In this document: in pieces, positions 51,122 through 63,249 of the stretch | Layout of the letters: every line of letters begins with the position of its first letter | How positions within the stretch are numbered: position 1 is the first letter of the stretch | From: Edolisoma coerulescens | Taxonomy: Eukaryota; Chordata; Aves; Passeriformes; Campephagidae | Assembly (NCBI GenBank): GCA_013397115.1 | Contig: VWZW01007169.1 | Coordinates: 1,232,001-1,296,000 of the forward strand | DNA: 64,000 bases | Direction of reading: 5' to 3' | Made by a program: the position numbers and the translations under genes | Notes under the pieces: generated by a model | Seen by the model: the letters and a program-made list of their open reading frames with translations, nothing else | Databases searched by the model: none | Told to the model about the DNA's origin: nothing

Positions 51122-51291
51122 TTAAGATGCGTTTCTTTTAGCTTGTATGATATAGCCTTTGGACTTGATAATTCCTCTGCTTTTAACAATGACTGAATAC
51201 CGCAGAAGCCATAAAGGAATCCACTCGCTCGCTTTCACGTTCTGGATGCTTTCTTGGAGAACTTCTTGGAAACTGGCTTCACAAAGTAATT
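51122..51291 (-). CDS. GCLM: GCLM exon 7 (C-terminus and stop)
   Basis: It encodes ELLCEASFQEVLQESIQN, EWIPLWLLRYSVIVKSRG and the C-terminal QAKRNAS, with TAA at 51122-51124. It enters in phase 1. Confidence 0.97.
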
Positions 51292-54200
51292 CTGAAGTTA
51301 AAAAGGGATATTTGTTCTTAAAATAATGCCATGTAAAAAGCTGCAAAAAGCAACACTAAGTAAGAGAAGCCTTTTCCTATAGTCAAGATCTTAAGTGGTA
51401 CCACATACCCCTCAGATCCACTCTTCCAGAATGCATCTAGGGTAAAAGCCGAATATTACAAAATAAATCTCCAGGACACTCTTCTGCAACATTGAGTATT
51501 TCCCACAAAACTAACTGAGACTCTTGAAAATCAAATAGAGCTGATCAGCAGAGTCATTAGCGGGAGAAAATGAAAATTAAATTTGAGAAGCTAGCTAGAC
51601 AAACCAGAGGTGAGTGAAGTATAGGGCTGAAATCAGCAAAGTACTGAGCATTCAGAAGTACCTCTGCAGTCACTGGAAGCTCAGCATTTATAGTTACCTC
51701 CCATAACTCGGCTCATAATAACCATAAGCCCAGAAAGCATTAAGAAAATTTGGCTTAAATGCCACAAAGCAGGAAAAGAAGGCAAGTACAAATCCTCCTA
51801 GTTTCCTCTGGAATGTCTGTCAAGAGAACAATGTATTTGGTGAGGAGTGCTCACAAAAAACTGTCTCAATACTCTTCAGCTGACCATTACAGAAAATTTA
51901 GGCTGAGCAAACAACACATGAGGGAATCACAGCTTGTGCTGTTTTCTATCAAATCCTCTTCTCCTTCATTTCATGACTTTCAATAGAGACTATTTACTAA
52001 ATTGCAAGTTGCATTTGGACTTCAGAGGACATGGAAATTGTCAGATTGAATGGAAATTCATCTTGCATGCTGCTAGAGCAATGATAAATCCAGCTCAGGC
52101 ACTGATGAAATTCATTAGTTGTAACAGTGGTACTATGAAGTATGTTCTTCATAAGTAATGCTTCATATACTTTTTTCTTTGGGGTCAAGTGGAAAAGTAT
52201 CATCATGAATAATTAGTCATAACCAAGAATGCAGGGAAGGAATTAACTAAATATTGTTTAAGACTTTGTATTACTCCAACAAGATATTTAAGGTCTTATT
52301 AAGAGTGAAGATGATTAGATGATGTTTGAGAGAAACTAATATTATATCCCAGAATGTTGTAGGGAGCTGGTAACTCAGTTCTACAGCTCAAAGGAAAGCC
52401 TCCAATTTCTTCAATCATTTAGCAAACAAATCACTGTATAAAAAGGTGAAGAATTTACAACTCTTTTTGTAATAATGTTATTTTAAGAAGTCAAGACTTG
52501 GAAAGAATCCTACTTAAAGCAAAGTAATTTTATAGATCTAATATTACCAAACTATTTGAAAATCAACTGACTATTTACATTTCTATGTAATCTATCTCAC
52601 AAGTTCCAGGCAAGTACATTTTCATTTGTCATTTACTGGCCTTCAGCAATAGATTTCATTCCATATTTTGTGGAAATAAACATAGTACAAATTTCTCAGT
52701 AGGTTGTTCTTCTATTTACTTTATTTTCTCTGATTAGAAGTATTTCAAGAAATTATCCAAGGCTACAAGACTGTTTCAAGAAGGAGGGGGAGGGGAGGAA
52801 GGAACAGCAATAACTTAAGAGAAATATTTTATAAAGGAGAAACTTTTAGAATACTTGGTTCAGGCTTCAAATATAGTTTGAAGTTCAGGGAAAGATTATT
52901 CCTGATTTTGTATTGAATAAATGCATTTAGAAGTCTTCTCTTAACTTTACTGGTGAAGTCTTACCTTTTGGGTCATTGTGAGTTAAGAGCTGTATGTCAC
53001 ATTCTTTTGCAAATGCTGTGAGATCAGGTGGCATCACACAACAGGAAGCTAGGTTTACCTGATTACTACTTGGTTTCACCTAAAAGTAACAAAATACTTC
53101 TATAAGAAGAAAATACTAATATTAAGTACTAAGAACATACTTACATTAGTTGTTTTCCCCATGCCTTCTATTACAACAGAAATTTTGTTTTGAACAATTT
53201 GCCTTTGACCATTGTTTTGAAAACTGAGCAAGGCTAATTAATTCTGCATGATTAATTAATGTAGGCAGCTACAACACCTGCAATTCCCTGCAGCACACAG
53301 CCCAAAACAGGAGTCGGATCTAACTTCAGGTGCTGCCATAGCAAGATGAATGCTAACCCACTGCACTCTGGCTTCCTGTCTGCTGTGCTCCCGAAACAAC
53401 AGCAGCTTTTTTTGCCTTCCTCTCTAGTAAAAACATTATAGGGATGTTAGTTTGAAAAAGACTTTAAATTTAAAAATCCAAATACATTTTTGTTAAGGAT
53501 GTATTAATTTGCAATCTTCCATGCCTTCAGGCAAGTGCTTGAATCAGATCAAGTTACAAGGGATGCTCTTCCACTGACTTTCTCTCTTCTCACAAACTGC
53601 ATTCATGATCACCATGCAGGTGGTCATTAAACCCTGCAACTGCCCTCTCTCAGTGTACATAAAACACTGATGGTCACAAAGATGATAAGGTGACTGGGGC
53701 ACCTCTCCTATGAAAACAGGCTAAGAGAGTTGGGGCTGTTCAGCCTGGAGAAAAGGTGGCTCCAGAGAGACCTTAGAGTCCCTTCCAATACCTCAAAGGG
53801 ACTACAAAAAAGCTGGAGAGGGATTTTTTTTGCAAGGGCATGTGGTGATAGGACAAGGGGGAATCATTTTAGACTGACAAGGGAGGTTTAGATTCGGTAT
53901 TAGGAAGAAATTCTTCACTGTGAGGGTACTGAGGCACAGAAAAGTGCTGGATGGCTGCCCCATCCCCAGAAGTGTTCAAGGCCAGGTTGGGTGGGACTTT
54001 CAGCAATGTAGTCTAGTGGAAAGTGTCCCTACCCATGACAGGGGGCTTGGAACTAAATGACCTTTCAACCCTTTTTATGGTGCTATGAGTTAGTCGCTCT
54101 GGACAACAAAGTATTGTGCCACTTCATTCAGAGCCTGTCTTCCTCTTTACGTTTAAGCTTACCATTCAAACATCATTTTTCCAAGGGGGAATCCCTCTCT

Positions 54201-57200
54201 TTGTAACACAGCTTAAAGTGAAAACAGCTACATTTTCAGAGTCACTGAAGAAATCTGAAGGTTTAAGAGCACTGTTTATGGTCCTTTCTAAGTATAAAAG
54301 AATTCAAAACTCAAACCTTCAGTACTTCAAAGAACCTGCTACTGAACAGACCTGTGGTTTCCAGCTGTCGCTGGTCAGTAGGTAAGGACACTGACCAAGC
54401 AAGAATCATATTTGAGCCTCCCCCACCTTGAACAACATTATGACCATCCACAAAATGTTGAAAATAACAGAGCTAATTAATATTTTGTATATAAAATCAT
54501 TTGTAACAGAAGTTTATAATAATGTGTCAGCCAACAAAGCAAGCAGTTACTCTGTCCTAAGACATGCTATTAGTAGGAAGTTTGTTCTCACCTGTGCCCA
54601 CAGATACAGCTGCTCTAACAATGTTTTATCTAGGTCAGAAGTACCTATGGCAACAATCTTTTTGTTTTGAACTAGATCCTCAAGTTCTTTCCAATAAGGT
54701 TGCAAATATTCCAAGGAGAGGTTAATTCCATCTTCGACAGGAGGTGGGACAATAATGACTGAGTCTAACTGAGCAACTCCAAGGGCAGAACATGCTGAGG
54801 AAAAAGAACAGACACTGCAAAATCTTTTGTCAGATATGAACATAAACAGCATGACTCTTCAAATTTAGCAAAAACCACACCTCCTGCTTCACTCTGCTAA
54901 CTTCCCATTCACCATCTGAAACTCTGAATGTATCTGCAGTCAAGAATAATAACACAACCTTTTTAGCAAAGACTCAAGCATACAGCTAAAGATCAAGATT
55001 CAGTTGTAGGTCTTGGGAAAGAAAAAGAAAACAGCAAAAAACAAAATCAACAGAAAATGAACAAAAGCATGAAGCTTTTTCCTCCTTTTAAATGTTAAAA
55101 TTGTATTTTTCACTGAAGACAGTGATGAGAAACAATTCTCTATTCCTTCACTCTCAATTTCTTTTAAAATTTGTAGCTTTCACTCTGAACTATAACTCAA
55201 GTACAGGACACGGGTTAGGAAAACTACTTGATATGTGTGAGGAGTTAGACTAAAAGCACACCAAATACAGAGACTTAATTTGTCAGAGAAAAGTGGAAGT
55301 CTTGGAGTCTCACTGAGCTGTAGGAAAAATGCAAGTCATGAGGCCTCTTCAGCACAGCAAACGGAATAGAACTAACAAGCTAAATTAATTATTTTCTTCA
55401 AGAGGAGGACTCCATTAATGTATGCTTGACAAATGGTACTAAAACTTACAATATATAGGCTATTAACTGGGGTATCAATAGAAAATAATGATATCTGACC
55501 CTTTCTTCTTTGGTCACCCCTTAAGACCAACAATCTTCCAAGGTAGTAAAGTTCAGTGCTGCTCACAATTTCCGCTACATTAGGCCAACACAACTTTATG
55601 TAGAGACATTGTATGGCATTTTCAGTAAAACTTAATTATTTCATCAGCTACCTGCAGCTACCTATTTTATTTCCTAAATAATCTCTGAAAGACTGCACAG
55701 TTAGTAGCAAAGTTCATGACGTTAAATGCAACTAACAAGAACTGGCAAGAACTGCTGTATCCCTGCTATTAAAACACCATGTGCTATTTACTTTTTACAA
55801 GTTTTGTGTAAAAGAATAAAAACTTGCTCCTGCTTGGAGCAAGGAATCAGATTTGAGTTTGAGGTCACAGTGATCCATTTAATAAATTTACTGACTGAAC
55901 TAATCTGCAAATAGACTTGATTACCTAAATCTCTCTTAATAGGAAAACATGATATACTAGTGACAGTGACTAAATACACCTCTTAGAAATAAAATTAGAA
56001 TTTTTCCATCTAAATTCTGGAACAAAAAAGAAATCCTAACTTAAGTTTGAGTTCCACACTTACCTAGGTCAGCTGCATCTCTGATTGATGAAGAGTTTGA
56101 TCCAATGATGAAAAGCTTTGCTATTTTCAAAGAAACTGGAATCAATAACTAAACAAGCCAGGTATTACTAATATATAGCAATTTACTTTTGCTATACACA
56201 CTATTAATGAGTTTTTGAGTAAAAGATTTTTAGAATATACACCAATTACTTAAAAAATTGGAAAATACCCCAGCTTTCTGAAAGGTGACTGCCCAATAAA
56301 GACATTGTTCTCTTAAATGTCAATGCTGTTGTGCAGTCTCAGAACAAGAAATCATCCAGTTAGATGATGTAATAAGCTGTAAAGGATCAAGACACAAAGC
56401 AATAACCATAACAACCTGAATAAAAACCCCAAATGTAATAGTACAAACAGACTTCTTCACAACTTACTGAGACTCAAAATGTACTAGTGTTAGTTTGGAC
56501 TGCCTCCTTCAAGTTCATCATATTCAACCTGGAAAAATTATGCAAATAAATGTGCTTCCAATGCTATTTCTTAATTCCAGTATTATCTGTAATATTTTGC
56601 TTCAAAAATGTCAAAGACTCACAAAATACATTTAAAATATCTTGAGGTGATGTAAGTTAAACTAGAAAAATGCCGAGCTGCTTTAAAATCTGAAATATTA
56701 ATTCAAGACTTTCTTAGCCAACGTCTAAGAACAAAAGTGTGCAATGGTGTAATTTGATTCTGCAATTACAAAACAGAGGAAAAAAAAACCCCAAACATAT
56801 ATGAATATCCTACTAATGGCTGCATATGAAACCTTTCCATGCCACTGGATTTGTGACTACGTTCTTACCTGATACTTTCAACTCATCCCTTTCTTCAGGA
56901 TTTATTTTTTCTATAGCTTGAGCTACAGTACATTCCAGAACCTCCAGTGTTTCCTGTAGTAAGTACATGAGACTTAGGAGCAACTCGTCAAAAGGAGACA
57001 GTAAGCTCCTGAAGAATGTTTTTAAGTAATTTTAAAAAAAAGAAGAAAAAGAAAAAAAAAGAGACAAAGAGTGCCTTACAGCAGTTAGAAACAAAATAGT
57101 AGAAAAATGCAAAGACAGAAAGAAAGTAACCAAAGGCTTCTTGACCACTGAGGGAAGGTCAGAATAAGGAAGATATATGAAAGGCCCTATATGACCCTAA

Positions 57201-60200
57201 TATAGAAAATACAAATTACTGATAAGAATTATTGGACCAAGAGAAGAAGATTCAGTTCTTGTCGTTCTGATTTTACGATGTGAAAAGACTGCTATGCCAA
57301 TTCAAAGGACCTTGTTTTAAAAAAGCATCATGACCAGCTGAAAAGAACCCCATCAGAATTAGGAGGTTTGAGTGTTGGATGGGAACATCTTTGCATAAAA
57401 AGTATTTTGTAATTTCAGTGAAGCTTATGAAAAACCTACAGTGAAAATGCTGTAAAATACTGATTTAAGACAGTAATTATTTGGCCCCCTGACCTCATTT
57501 AGGATTAGGCTGACATTTCATGTCAGCTGGCACAAAGTGACTTCATTAAGTCTTTACTGACATGAGACTTTATATTACAGGCACACACAACACTCTGCCC
57601 CAAGCAAAAACGCTTCGCTAATTTTTGCTGCCTACCAAAAGATTCTCAAGTGAGCCTTTGAGTTCCTCCACACAGTCAGCATTTTAAACAAAACTTAACT
57701 TTTTAAAAAAATTATTGGATATCAATATAATTCATGAGAGAATTTGGAATTAGGGAGGTAAAGTGTTCTTACAGTAAAACCTCACTTACACTAAATAATT
57801 TACTTTAAATGGATCACTACATTGGACAGAGACAAGTGTTTGTTTTTGTTGTTTTCTCTGATTGCTTCTTGAGCAATCATTAATTCTTCCACAAATCATT
57901 CAGCAATAACTGCCTCACACACTTCCGTTTGGAATGCAGCAATGTGCAGCCGATGCCCCCATTACACAAGAACTGGTAACAAAACCCAAAGAAACAATCA
58001 GGAAAGTTTTTTTAGGTTTCTTGTTGTTGTTTTGCGTTTTGGTTACCTTTATTTCTCCTGAAACATGCTAATATTTCACAGACCAAGTAATAAATTTAGT
58101 GGGGACCTACTGCTTTTTTGTTGAATTTCAGAAGCAAAAGTAAAAGAGAAGCAGGCAAATACACCAAGATCTTCATGTTCATGTCTGTGGCTGTAAGACT
58201 TCTGTGGGAGTCTTTAGCTCTTAAAGGAAAAATTGCCACTTCTGCATCTTCAGAAATATTTCTGAGGCAACAGATGCTTCAGAGCTCCCTTCCAAATGGG
58301 ATGGTCTTCAGCAATCTGTGATCTCCATAGTTCAGAGAATTCTCCACTGAGTTTTAACAAGCATGCTAGCAAACTTCTAAGGTACACAGATCTTATTTAT
58401 TTTTACTTGCCCATAATTAATTTAAAATCCTACAGACCACAGCTTTTATTTTGCTAAGAACTGTCTTATCTGCCATCAACAGGACTCCCTCTTTACATTG
58501 GTATTTCTTAACCTTACCAAATTTACTAAACATTAAGGAAAGAAGAGGAGTTAAGAAATATTCCTTCAAGGTATCTGGAGCTGCAGATACTTTTACAGAC
58601 ATTTAATAGTTACTGTAAGTTTTAGAAGTGTAACTGACCACCTGTTTCTCTGGTTTCACGTGTAACACGGATAAGATGCGTAACACCTCTCCTACCTGAT
58701 TTTGGTCTTGGCCGATCTTTGAGCTCCACTCAGTCAGTGTTTTCTGGATGCAGTCCCGCACCTACAAAACATTTGTTCACACTGAAGCGTGGGTATGTTC
58801 CAGCCACACACAAACACAACAGTACACACGTGTGTAGGACAGACTGCACAGCTGAACTAATGACACCATTCCACAAAAGATTCTTCCTTCATAGTTTCTA
58901 TCTGAAACTTGCTCAAACTACTTTACTTACATGTTTTTCTCTCCTCTTTCACAGAGTTTCAGCAGTAATACAAGTACTGTACTTCACTTATTTCTCAGAC
59001 CTATGCCATCTTTAAAGGAAAGAACAGTGCTAAGCAAGCAAGAATGAGGATGGGGTGGTTTGGGGTTTTTTGGGTTTGGGGCTTTTTTTGTGCAGAAATT
59101 CTTAAGTTACAAAGTAGTCAGATAGGAGCATAAGTGCTGTGACATTGTAGAAATTAGACTTCACAATCAATCACTAAATACTCATTGTATTAATTACTTC
59201 TCTTTTCAAGATGCATCCAACCCTTCCCATTTACTGCCTACCTACTCCACTATGCCAAACCACTAATGCTTTTAAGTCCTTCATTACTGGAGGGGGAACC
59301 TACAGATCCTACCCCACACTTGCATTTTTCTTTCATCCACAGATGCAAAATAAACTCGACTAAGATTCTGATCATGGATTTCCTTGAACATTGTAAGACA
59401 TAACTATTAAATCAGCTAATTCATTTTATACAGTACCAGTACTGTAGCTTCCCTCTGACCCATCCCAGGAGTTAAGTACAGGTACTCTCTGACTGCCCTC
59501 TGCCACAGGTAGGAGCACTTCCACCAGCTGCTGCTTTACTTCACTTTCAACTGTGTATTTTATAACTGTGTGCACACCTACTTTGTGTGCCATTAAACAG
59601 CCATTTCCTATGACACCTAACCCAGAGAGCTCTAACACCATGCACAGACTAGAAGGGCCCGATATCACAGACACAATACAGGAACAATACTTTATGAACA
59701 CAAATACTATACATTCTCTCCATCGTTTAAAATAGCATAAAAACACCCTGACCCAAAAGGCAAGAATTGACCCCCCCAGTAAATAGCTAAGCACAATAAC
59801 CCTTTAATAAAATAACTCTTTATCCTGCTTTGATGCAATTTATATAGTTATCCTTTCCTTTCTGAGGGCAAGTGAGACAGTACTAAATTTTCATATGTTG
59901 CTGCTTTGCAACCGTCACAGGTCATATTTCTACTACAGGTACTATGCAGAGGCCTCTGACTCTAAGGCACACCACACCCTTGCCCTCAGGCCATGTGGAA
60001 ACTGCAGTGTATTCCACTGCTTTGATCAGCTTTTCCAAACACAGCTGCATCCCCTAACACTGGCATTCACAGTTTGCAAAATTTTAGCTTACATTCTGCC
60101 ACTGAGAACTGACTACACCAAATAGAAGAGTTAAAAGCTGATTGTAAATAATGCCAACTATTTGCTTTTGGAAGTCCAGCAGCTCTGGAAAGCCAGCAGA

Positions 60201-61476
60201 TTTCTGTGTAAACAAGTGAATTTCAATACCTTAACTATTAGTTACGCATACTGGCCACTCTTTACTTAACAGCCCTCCAGAAACTACTCACACAAGGGTG
60301 CCCATCACAATACAGCTATGTCTTAGTTACAGAATCCAGCCCCATTTCACACAGATCACAGAATGTTTAATAAGCAACCAGGCCAAATAAAAAAGTTATG
60401 ACCACATGACAGCTAAACAAGAGTATGATGAATTCTTCCTTCTTGTTACATCATCCTCCCAGACACCTTTCCTCCATTTGTGCATGATTAATATGCAACC
60501 AACCAACTACTAGGTTATCACCAGTGTCACTATACAGCAATAATCAGCCAAACCCATAGTTTTTCTAATTATTAAGTGACCATTCTGAGATTACTGTGTC
60601 ATGACGAAACAGCAAATACGGTGGTTCTGAAGTTCATGGCCACAGGATCTCCAGAGATCTTATGAGAACTGTTCTAAGTGTTGACACCTATCGCTAAAGG
60701 TAATACTTTCAGAGTGGTGATTAAAAAGCTCTTTTCAACTTCTTAACGAAGAATGACAGCTCTACACTTCAAAGAAGACAACGACTACTTTTCCCAAGAC
60801 CTGTCACTACCAAGAAATTAAATTAACTTCAGGTCAGAAGAGAGAATTTTCATCATCTGTAATGCAAGCTTATATCTATGCATATTTTTATCTTACTAGA
60901 GAAGTATAAGGGATCCCCTTTGCCATTACGGACAGCACTTAAATTTTTAAGTGTTTTCATCCTTCATGCCCAAGATTAGAAAGCTGGGCTGGCTCCTTCT
61001 CAGGGCAAACTGTTTCTGGGGGCACGGGGGGCCCGACCGCCCAACAGGGCAGAACACAACGAACGGACGACAACAAACAAGCAAAACCCTGTTTTGCCAT
61101 TCCCATCTCGCGCCTCCCGAGGGCACCGGCAAGCGGATCACTCGGGAGCCAGAGCCCTTCCTCGCCGTGACGGGCACCGGGCCACGCCGTGCCCTGCCGG
61201 AACAAGGAGTCCCGCTCCGGACCCCGCTCGGACCTCCGGGGAGCGGCACCAGGCGCCCTCAGCCGCCGCCCCTCCCGTGGCCCGGCCCGGGCCCCCTCGC
61301 CCCAGCGCGAGCCTCCGCCGAGGCGCCCCGAGGGGAAGCCCCGGCCCGCCCCTCACCTCCTCGCCGGGGGTGGCCGGGCACTTCTTGCGCAGGCAGCCCC
61401 AGTTGAGCAGGTTGCCGGTCTGCAGGGTGAGCCTGCCGGCGCGCTCCAGCAGGGCGCGGGCGCCCTCCGTCCCCAT
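51122..61476 (-). CDS. GCLM: GCLM, glutamate-cysteine ligase modifier (regulatory) subunit, seven coding exons
   Basis: The coding exons are 61357-61476, 58696-58761, 56869-56953, 56064-56120, 54592-54794, 52965-53079 and 51122-51291 on the minus strand. Every one has AG/GT borders and matching phases. The product is about 271 aa (human 274). GCLM has an aldo-keto-reductase-like fold. It binds the catalytic subunit GCLC in the cytosol, lowering the Km for glutamate and relieving glutathione feedback in the rate-limiting step of glutathione synthesis. Signature segments are LQTGNLLNWG (exon 1), ALGVAQLDSVII and VAIGTSDLDKT (exon 5), ASCCVMPPDLTAFAK (exon 6) and LLRYSVIVKSRGIIKSKGY (exon 7). 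The promoter carries an ARE-like element. Confidence 0.97.
52965..53079 (-). CDS. GCLM: GCLM exon 6
   Basis: This 115-bp exon reads VKPSSNQVNLASCCVMPPDL then TAFAKECDIQLLTHNDPK. The vicinal cysteines of the SCCV motif are retained. Confidence 0.97.
53672..54089 (+). mobile_element. CR1 LINE 3' fragment in a GCLM intron
   Basis: The 3' portion of an avian CR1 element lies in sense on the plus strand, antisense to GCLM. Recognisable CR1 landmarks in order are GGGGCTGTTCAGCCTGGAGA, a GGGAGGTTTAGATT...ATTAGGAAGAAATTCTTCACTG block, a GGCTGCCC..CCCC segment and a final CTTTCAACC..TGCTATGA end. It is diverged and 5'-truncated. Confidence 0.9.
54592..54794 (-). CDS. GCLM: GCLM exon 5
   Basis: This 203-bp exon encodes ACSALGVAQLDSVII, an acidic VEDG turn, LQPYWKELEDLVQ and KKIVAIGTSDLDKT, ending LYLWAQ in phase 0. 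It is the largest and most conserved coding block of the gene. Confidence 0.97.
56064..56120 (-). CDS. GCLM: GCLM exon 4
   Basis: This 57-bp exon encodes AKLFIIGSNSSSSIRDAADL with split codons at both ends. The donor is CTAG|GTAAGT. Confidence 0.95.
   Translation of the reverse strand, partial: QSFSSLDQTLHQSEMQLT
56869..56953 (-). CDS. GCLM: GCLM exon 3
   Basis: This 85-bp exon encodes ETLEVLECTVAQAIEKINPE followed by ERDELKVS. It enters in phase 0 and leaves in phase 1. Confidence 0.95.
58696..58761 (-). CDS. GCLM: GCLM exon 2
   Basis: This 66-bp exon (22 codons) encodes VRDCIQKTLTEWSSKIGQ and DQNQ. The second half differs from the mammalian sequence (INPDLVREF there) and accounts for part of the slightly shorter protein. 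Confidence 0.93.
61357..61476 (-). CDS. GCLM: GCLM exon 1 with start codon
   Basis: The ATG at 61474-61476 opens 40 codons: MGTEGARALLERAG, then LTLQTGNLLNWGCLRKKCPA, ending PGEE at a GAG|GTGAGG donor. The MGT start and the LQTGNLLNWG motif match the family. The frame stays open upstream to 61785 in the CpG island but contains no earlier ATG, so this start is preferred. Confidence 0.96.
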
Positions 61477-61545
61477 GGCGCTGCTGAGGCGGTGGCCGGC
61501 GGGCTCTCCGCGACACCTGCGGCCCGGGGCAGCACCGAGCCGGCC

Positions 61546-61556
61546 GTGACTCAGCA
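61546..61556 (+). promoter_or_regulatory. antioxidant response element (NRF2/small-MAF site)
   Basis: GTGACTCAGCA is a full match to the RTGACnnnGC antioxidant response element core and also contains an AP-1 site (TGACTCA). It is 70 bp upstream of the GCLM ATG. Mammalian GCLM is a classic NRF2 target through such an element, so oxidative-stress induction is likely retained here. Confidence 0.8.
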
Positions 61557-61870
61557 CCGGCACCGGGACGAAGGGCGGCGCGGGGGACAATGGGCGGCGG
61601 GGCGGGGCCGGGCCTCGGGGCGGGGCCTCAGGGGGCGGGGCCGCTGTCCCGGCGCCGCCGAGCGTGGGGCGCGTCCCGCTGTGTCCGTGTGTCGGTCCCG
61701 GGTCCGTGTGTCGGTCCGGCCACGAGGGGCAGCGGCCGTGGGACCCGGACCCAGCGTCGCGCCCAAAGGAGTACCCGAGGTACACGTGGCCCTGCCCGGT
61801 GGTAGCGGCCCGGGTCCGGTAACACCCCCCGAGCCGCGGCCGCGCCGGGCCGTGGCTGCTGGGCAGGCTC

Positions 61871-63249
61871 AGTAAATGCGTGAAACCATCCGAACTGTGC
61901 TCATGACGCGTTCCAGTAACAGGTACTCGTTGAGAGACACCGAGCTAAAAGGCTCAGAAAAGGCATCCAAATGCTTACTCCTTCTGGCTGTGTTGGCATT
62001 TGGGTGAAACAATGTCAGGGCAGCAGTCCAGTTTTACACCAGCTGCTTCCAGTGAAGACACACCGCGAAAATCTTGAAGGATTGTGGTTTGGGGGTATTT
62101 CCTTTTTTAAGATGAGGAGGCTTCTGGAACACCACATTCTGACCAAAATCCTTCTGTAATGGAGAGTTGAGGGGGGTGGGTTTTTTTTTTCCCCTGTAAC
62201 TCCAGTTAAAGGGAACAGTGAGCCACAAATTGTAATTTTGCTGTCAGCTTGGGAATTTGAATTGTGTTTCTAACAGATTTTCCTTCCTCAGGCTGCATGT
62301 TGTGCTAATAGAGGGAACCAATTTGCATAACTTCTGTCAGTCTGAAGCACTGCCTGATCACTTTCTGGTACAGAAGGTTAGTTTAAATGTTCTTTATATT
62401 TGTGATCTGATTAATTTTTCATGTTGGGGAATGTTTTCATCATTCTATATGGTTACAGAGCATGTGGAAATGAAATGTACTGAAAGAAATGCCAGCCTAT
62501 TTGGAAAAGCAGCAATTTTGTTTCCTTTTTCTTTAGCATAAAAATACAGAATGTCTAATCTGGCCCAAAAGTTAATTCTCCAGTCTTGGGGTTATCTTGG
62601 AAGCAGTGAATGCCTCTGTATTTGCCCATATTTACACTAGTAATAAATAATGTCCTGTTGGGTTTTTCTGATCAGCCTTCTGGCTTTCCAGTAGAGGCCT
62701 TTTCTTTTGGTGAAATTTATAATTTGATATTTCATTTAAGTAGCTTTGATGGTTATAGCTCTGTGCAAGAAGGTTAAACTTGGAGATAGCAGAAGGTTTT
62801 CAAACAGTACATAGCATAAATCTTTCTGTCTAATGGAAATTTATGGCAGTGAAAAAGCAATGTTCCTTTGTAGCCTGGTAGATTTTGCTGATATTTAATT
62901 ACCTTAGCTCTTAAAAAAAAAAAAAAAAAAAGATATCACGTAATGAAGACTGCATGGAGGAAAAACAGTGTCAGCTCTGTACTGCTTTATGCCATGCATG
63001 TAATCCTCAGCAGCAGCAGGAACACATCACAGGAGAAGAAGGGATCTCAGCAGAGTTCTGTTGTCAGTCCAGTCAGCCCTGAAACATCAGGTAAACTATC
63101 AAAGAAAGGAGCATGCTTTCTAGCTCATGATCAATTGTATTTTTGCAAGTTACCTCATTAAGATACTTCAGCTCTTAAAAAAAAAATAATTATTTCCTGC
63201 AGTAATTCTGTAGTGCTCGAATTAAAATAAATCACCCTTCTGAATGAAA
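61871..63249. other. intergenic stretch upstream of GCLM
   Basis: Mostly AT-rich. A plus-strand segment at about 62289-62379 has acceptor-like (CTTCCTCAG) and donor-like (AGAAG|GTTAGT) borders, but no recognisable product. A 20-base A-run lies at about 62911-62930. In human the next gene in this direction is ABCA4, and none of its exons is seen. Confidence 0.4.

Larger units (their letters stand above)
61020..61870 (-). promoter_or_regulatory. GCLM: GCLM CpG-island promoter with GC boxes
   Basis: The strong CpG island covers exon 1 and its upstream flank. Several GGGGCGGGGCC-type Sp1 boxes cluster at about 61599-61642, 120-170 bp upstream of the ATG. I see no TATA box at the expected distance, as usual for housekeeping CpG promoters. 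Confidence 0.75.

Noticed and set aside
53672..54089. CR1 segment considered as a GCLM alternative exon
   Set aside because: It is a plus-strand CR1 relic inside the intron between GCLM exons 5 and 6, whose phases already join correctly without it.
61094..61875. Several 150-228-codon frames in the GCLM promoter
   Set aside because: Open frames occur in several frames on both strands of a CpG island, which is a composition effect. Only the GCLM exon 1 frame has homology and a splice donor.
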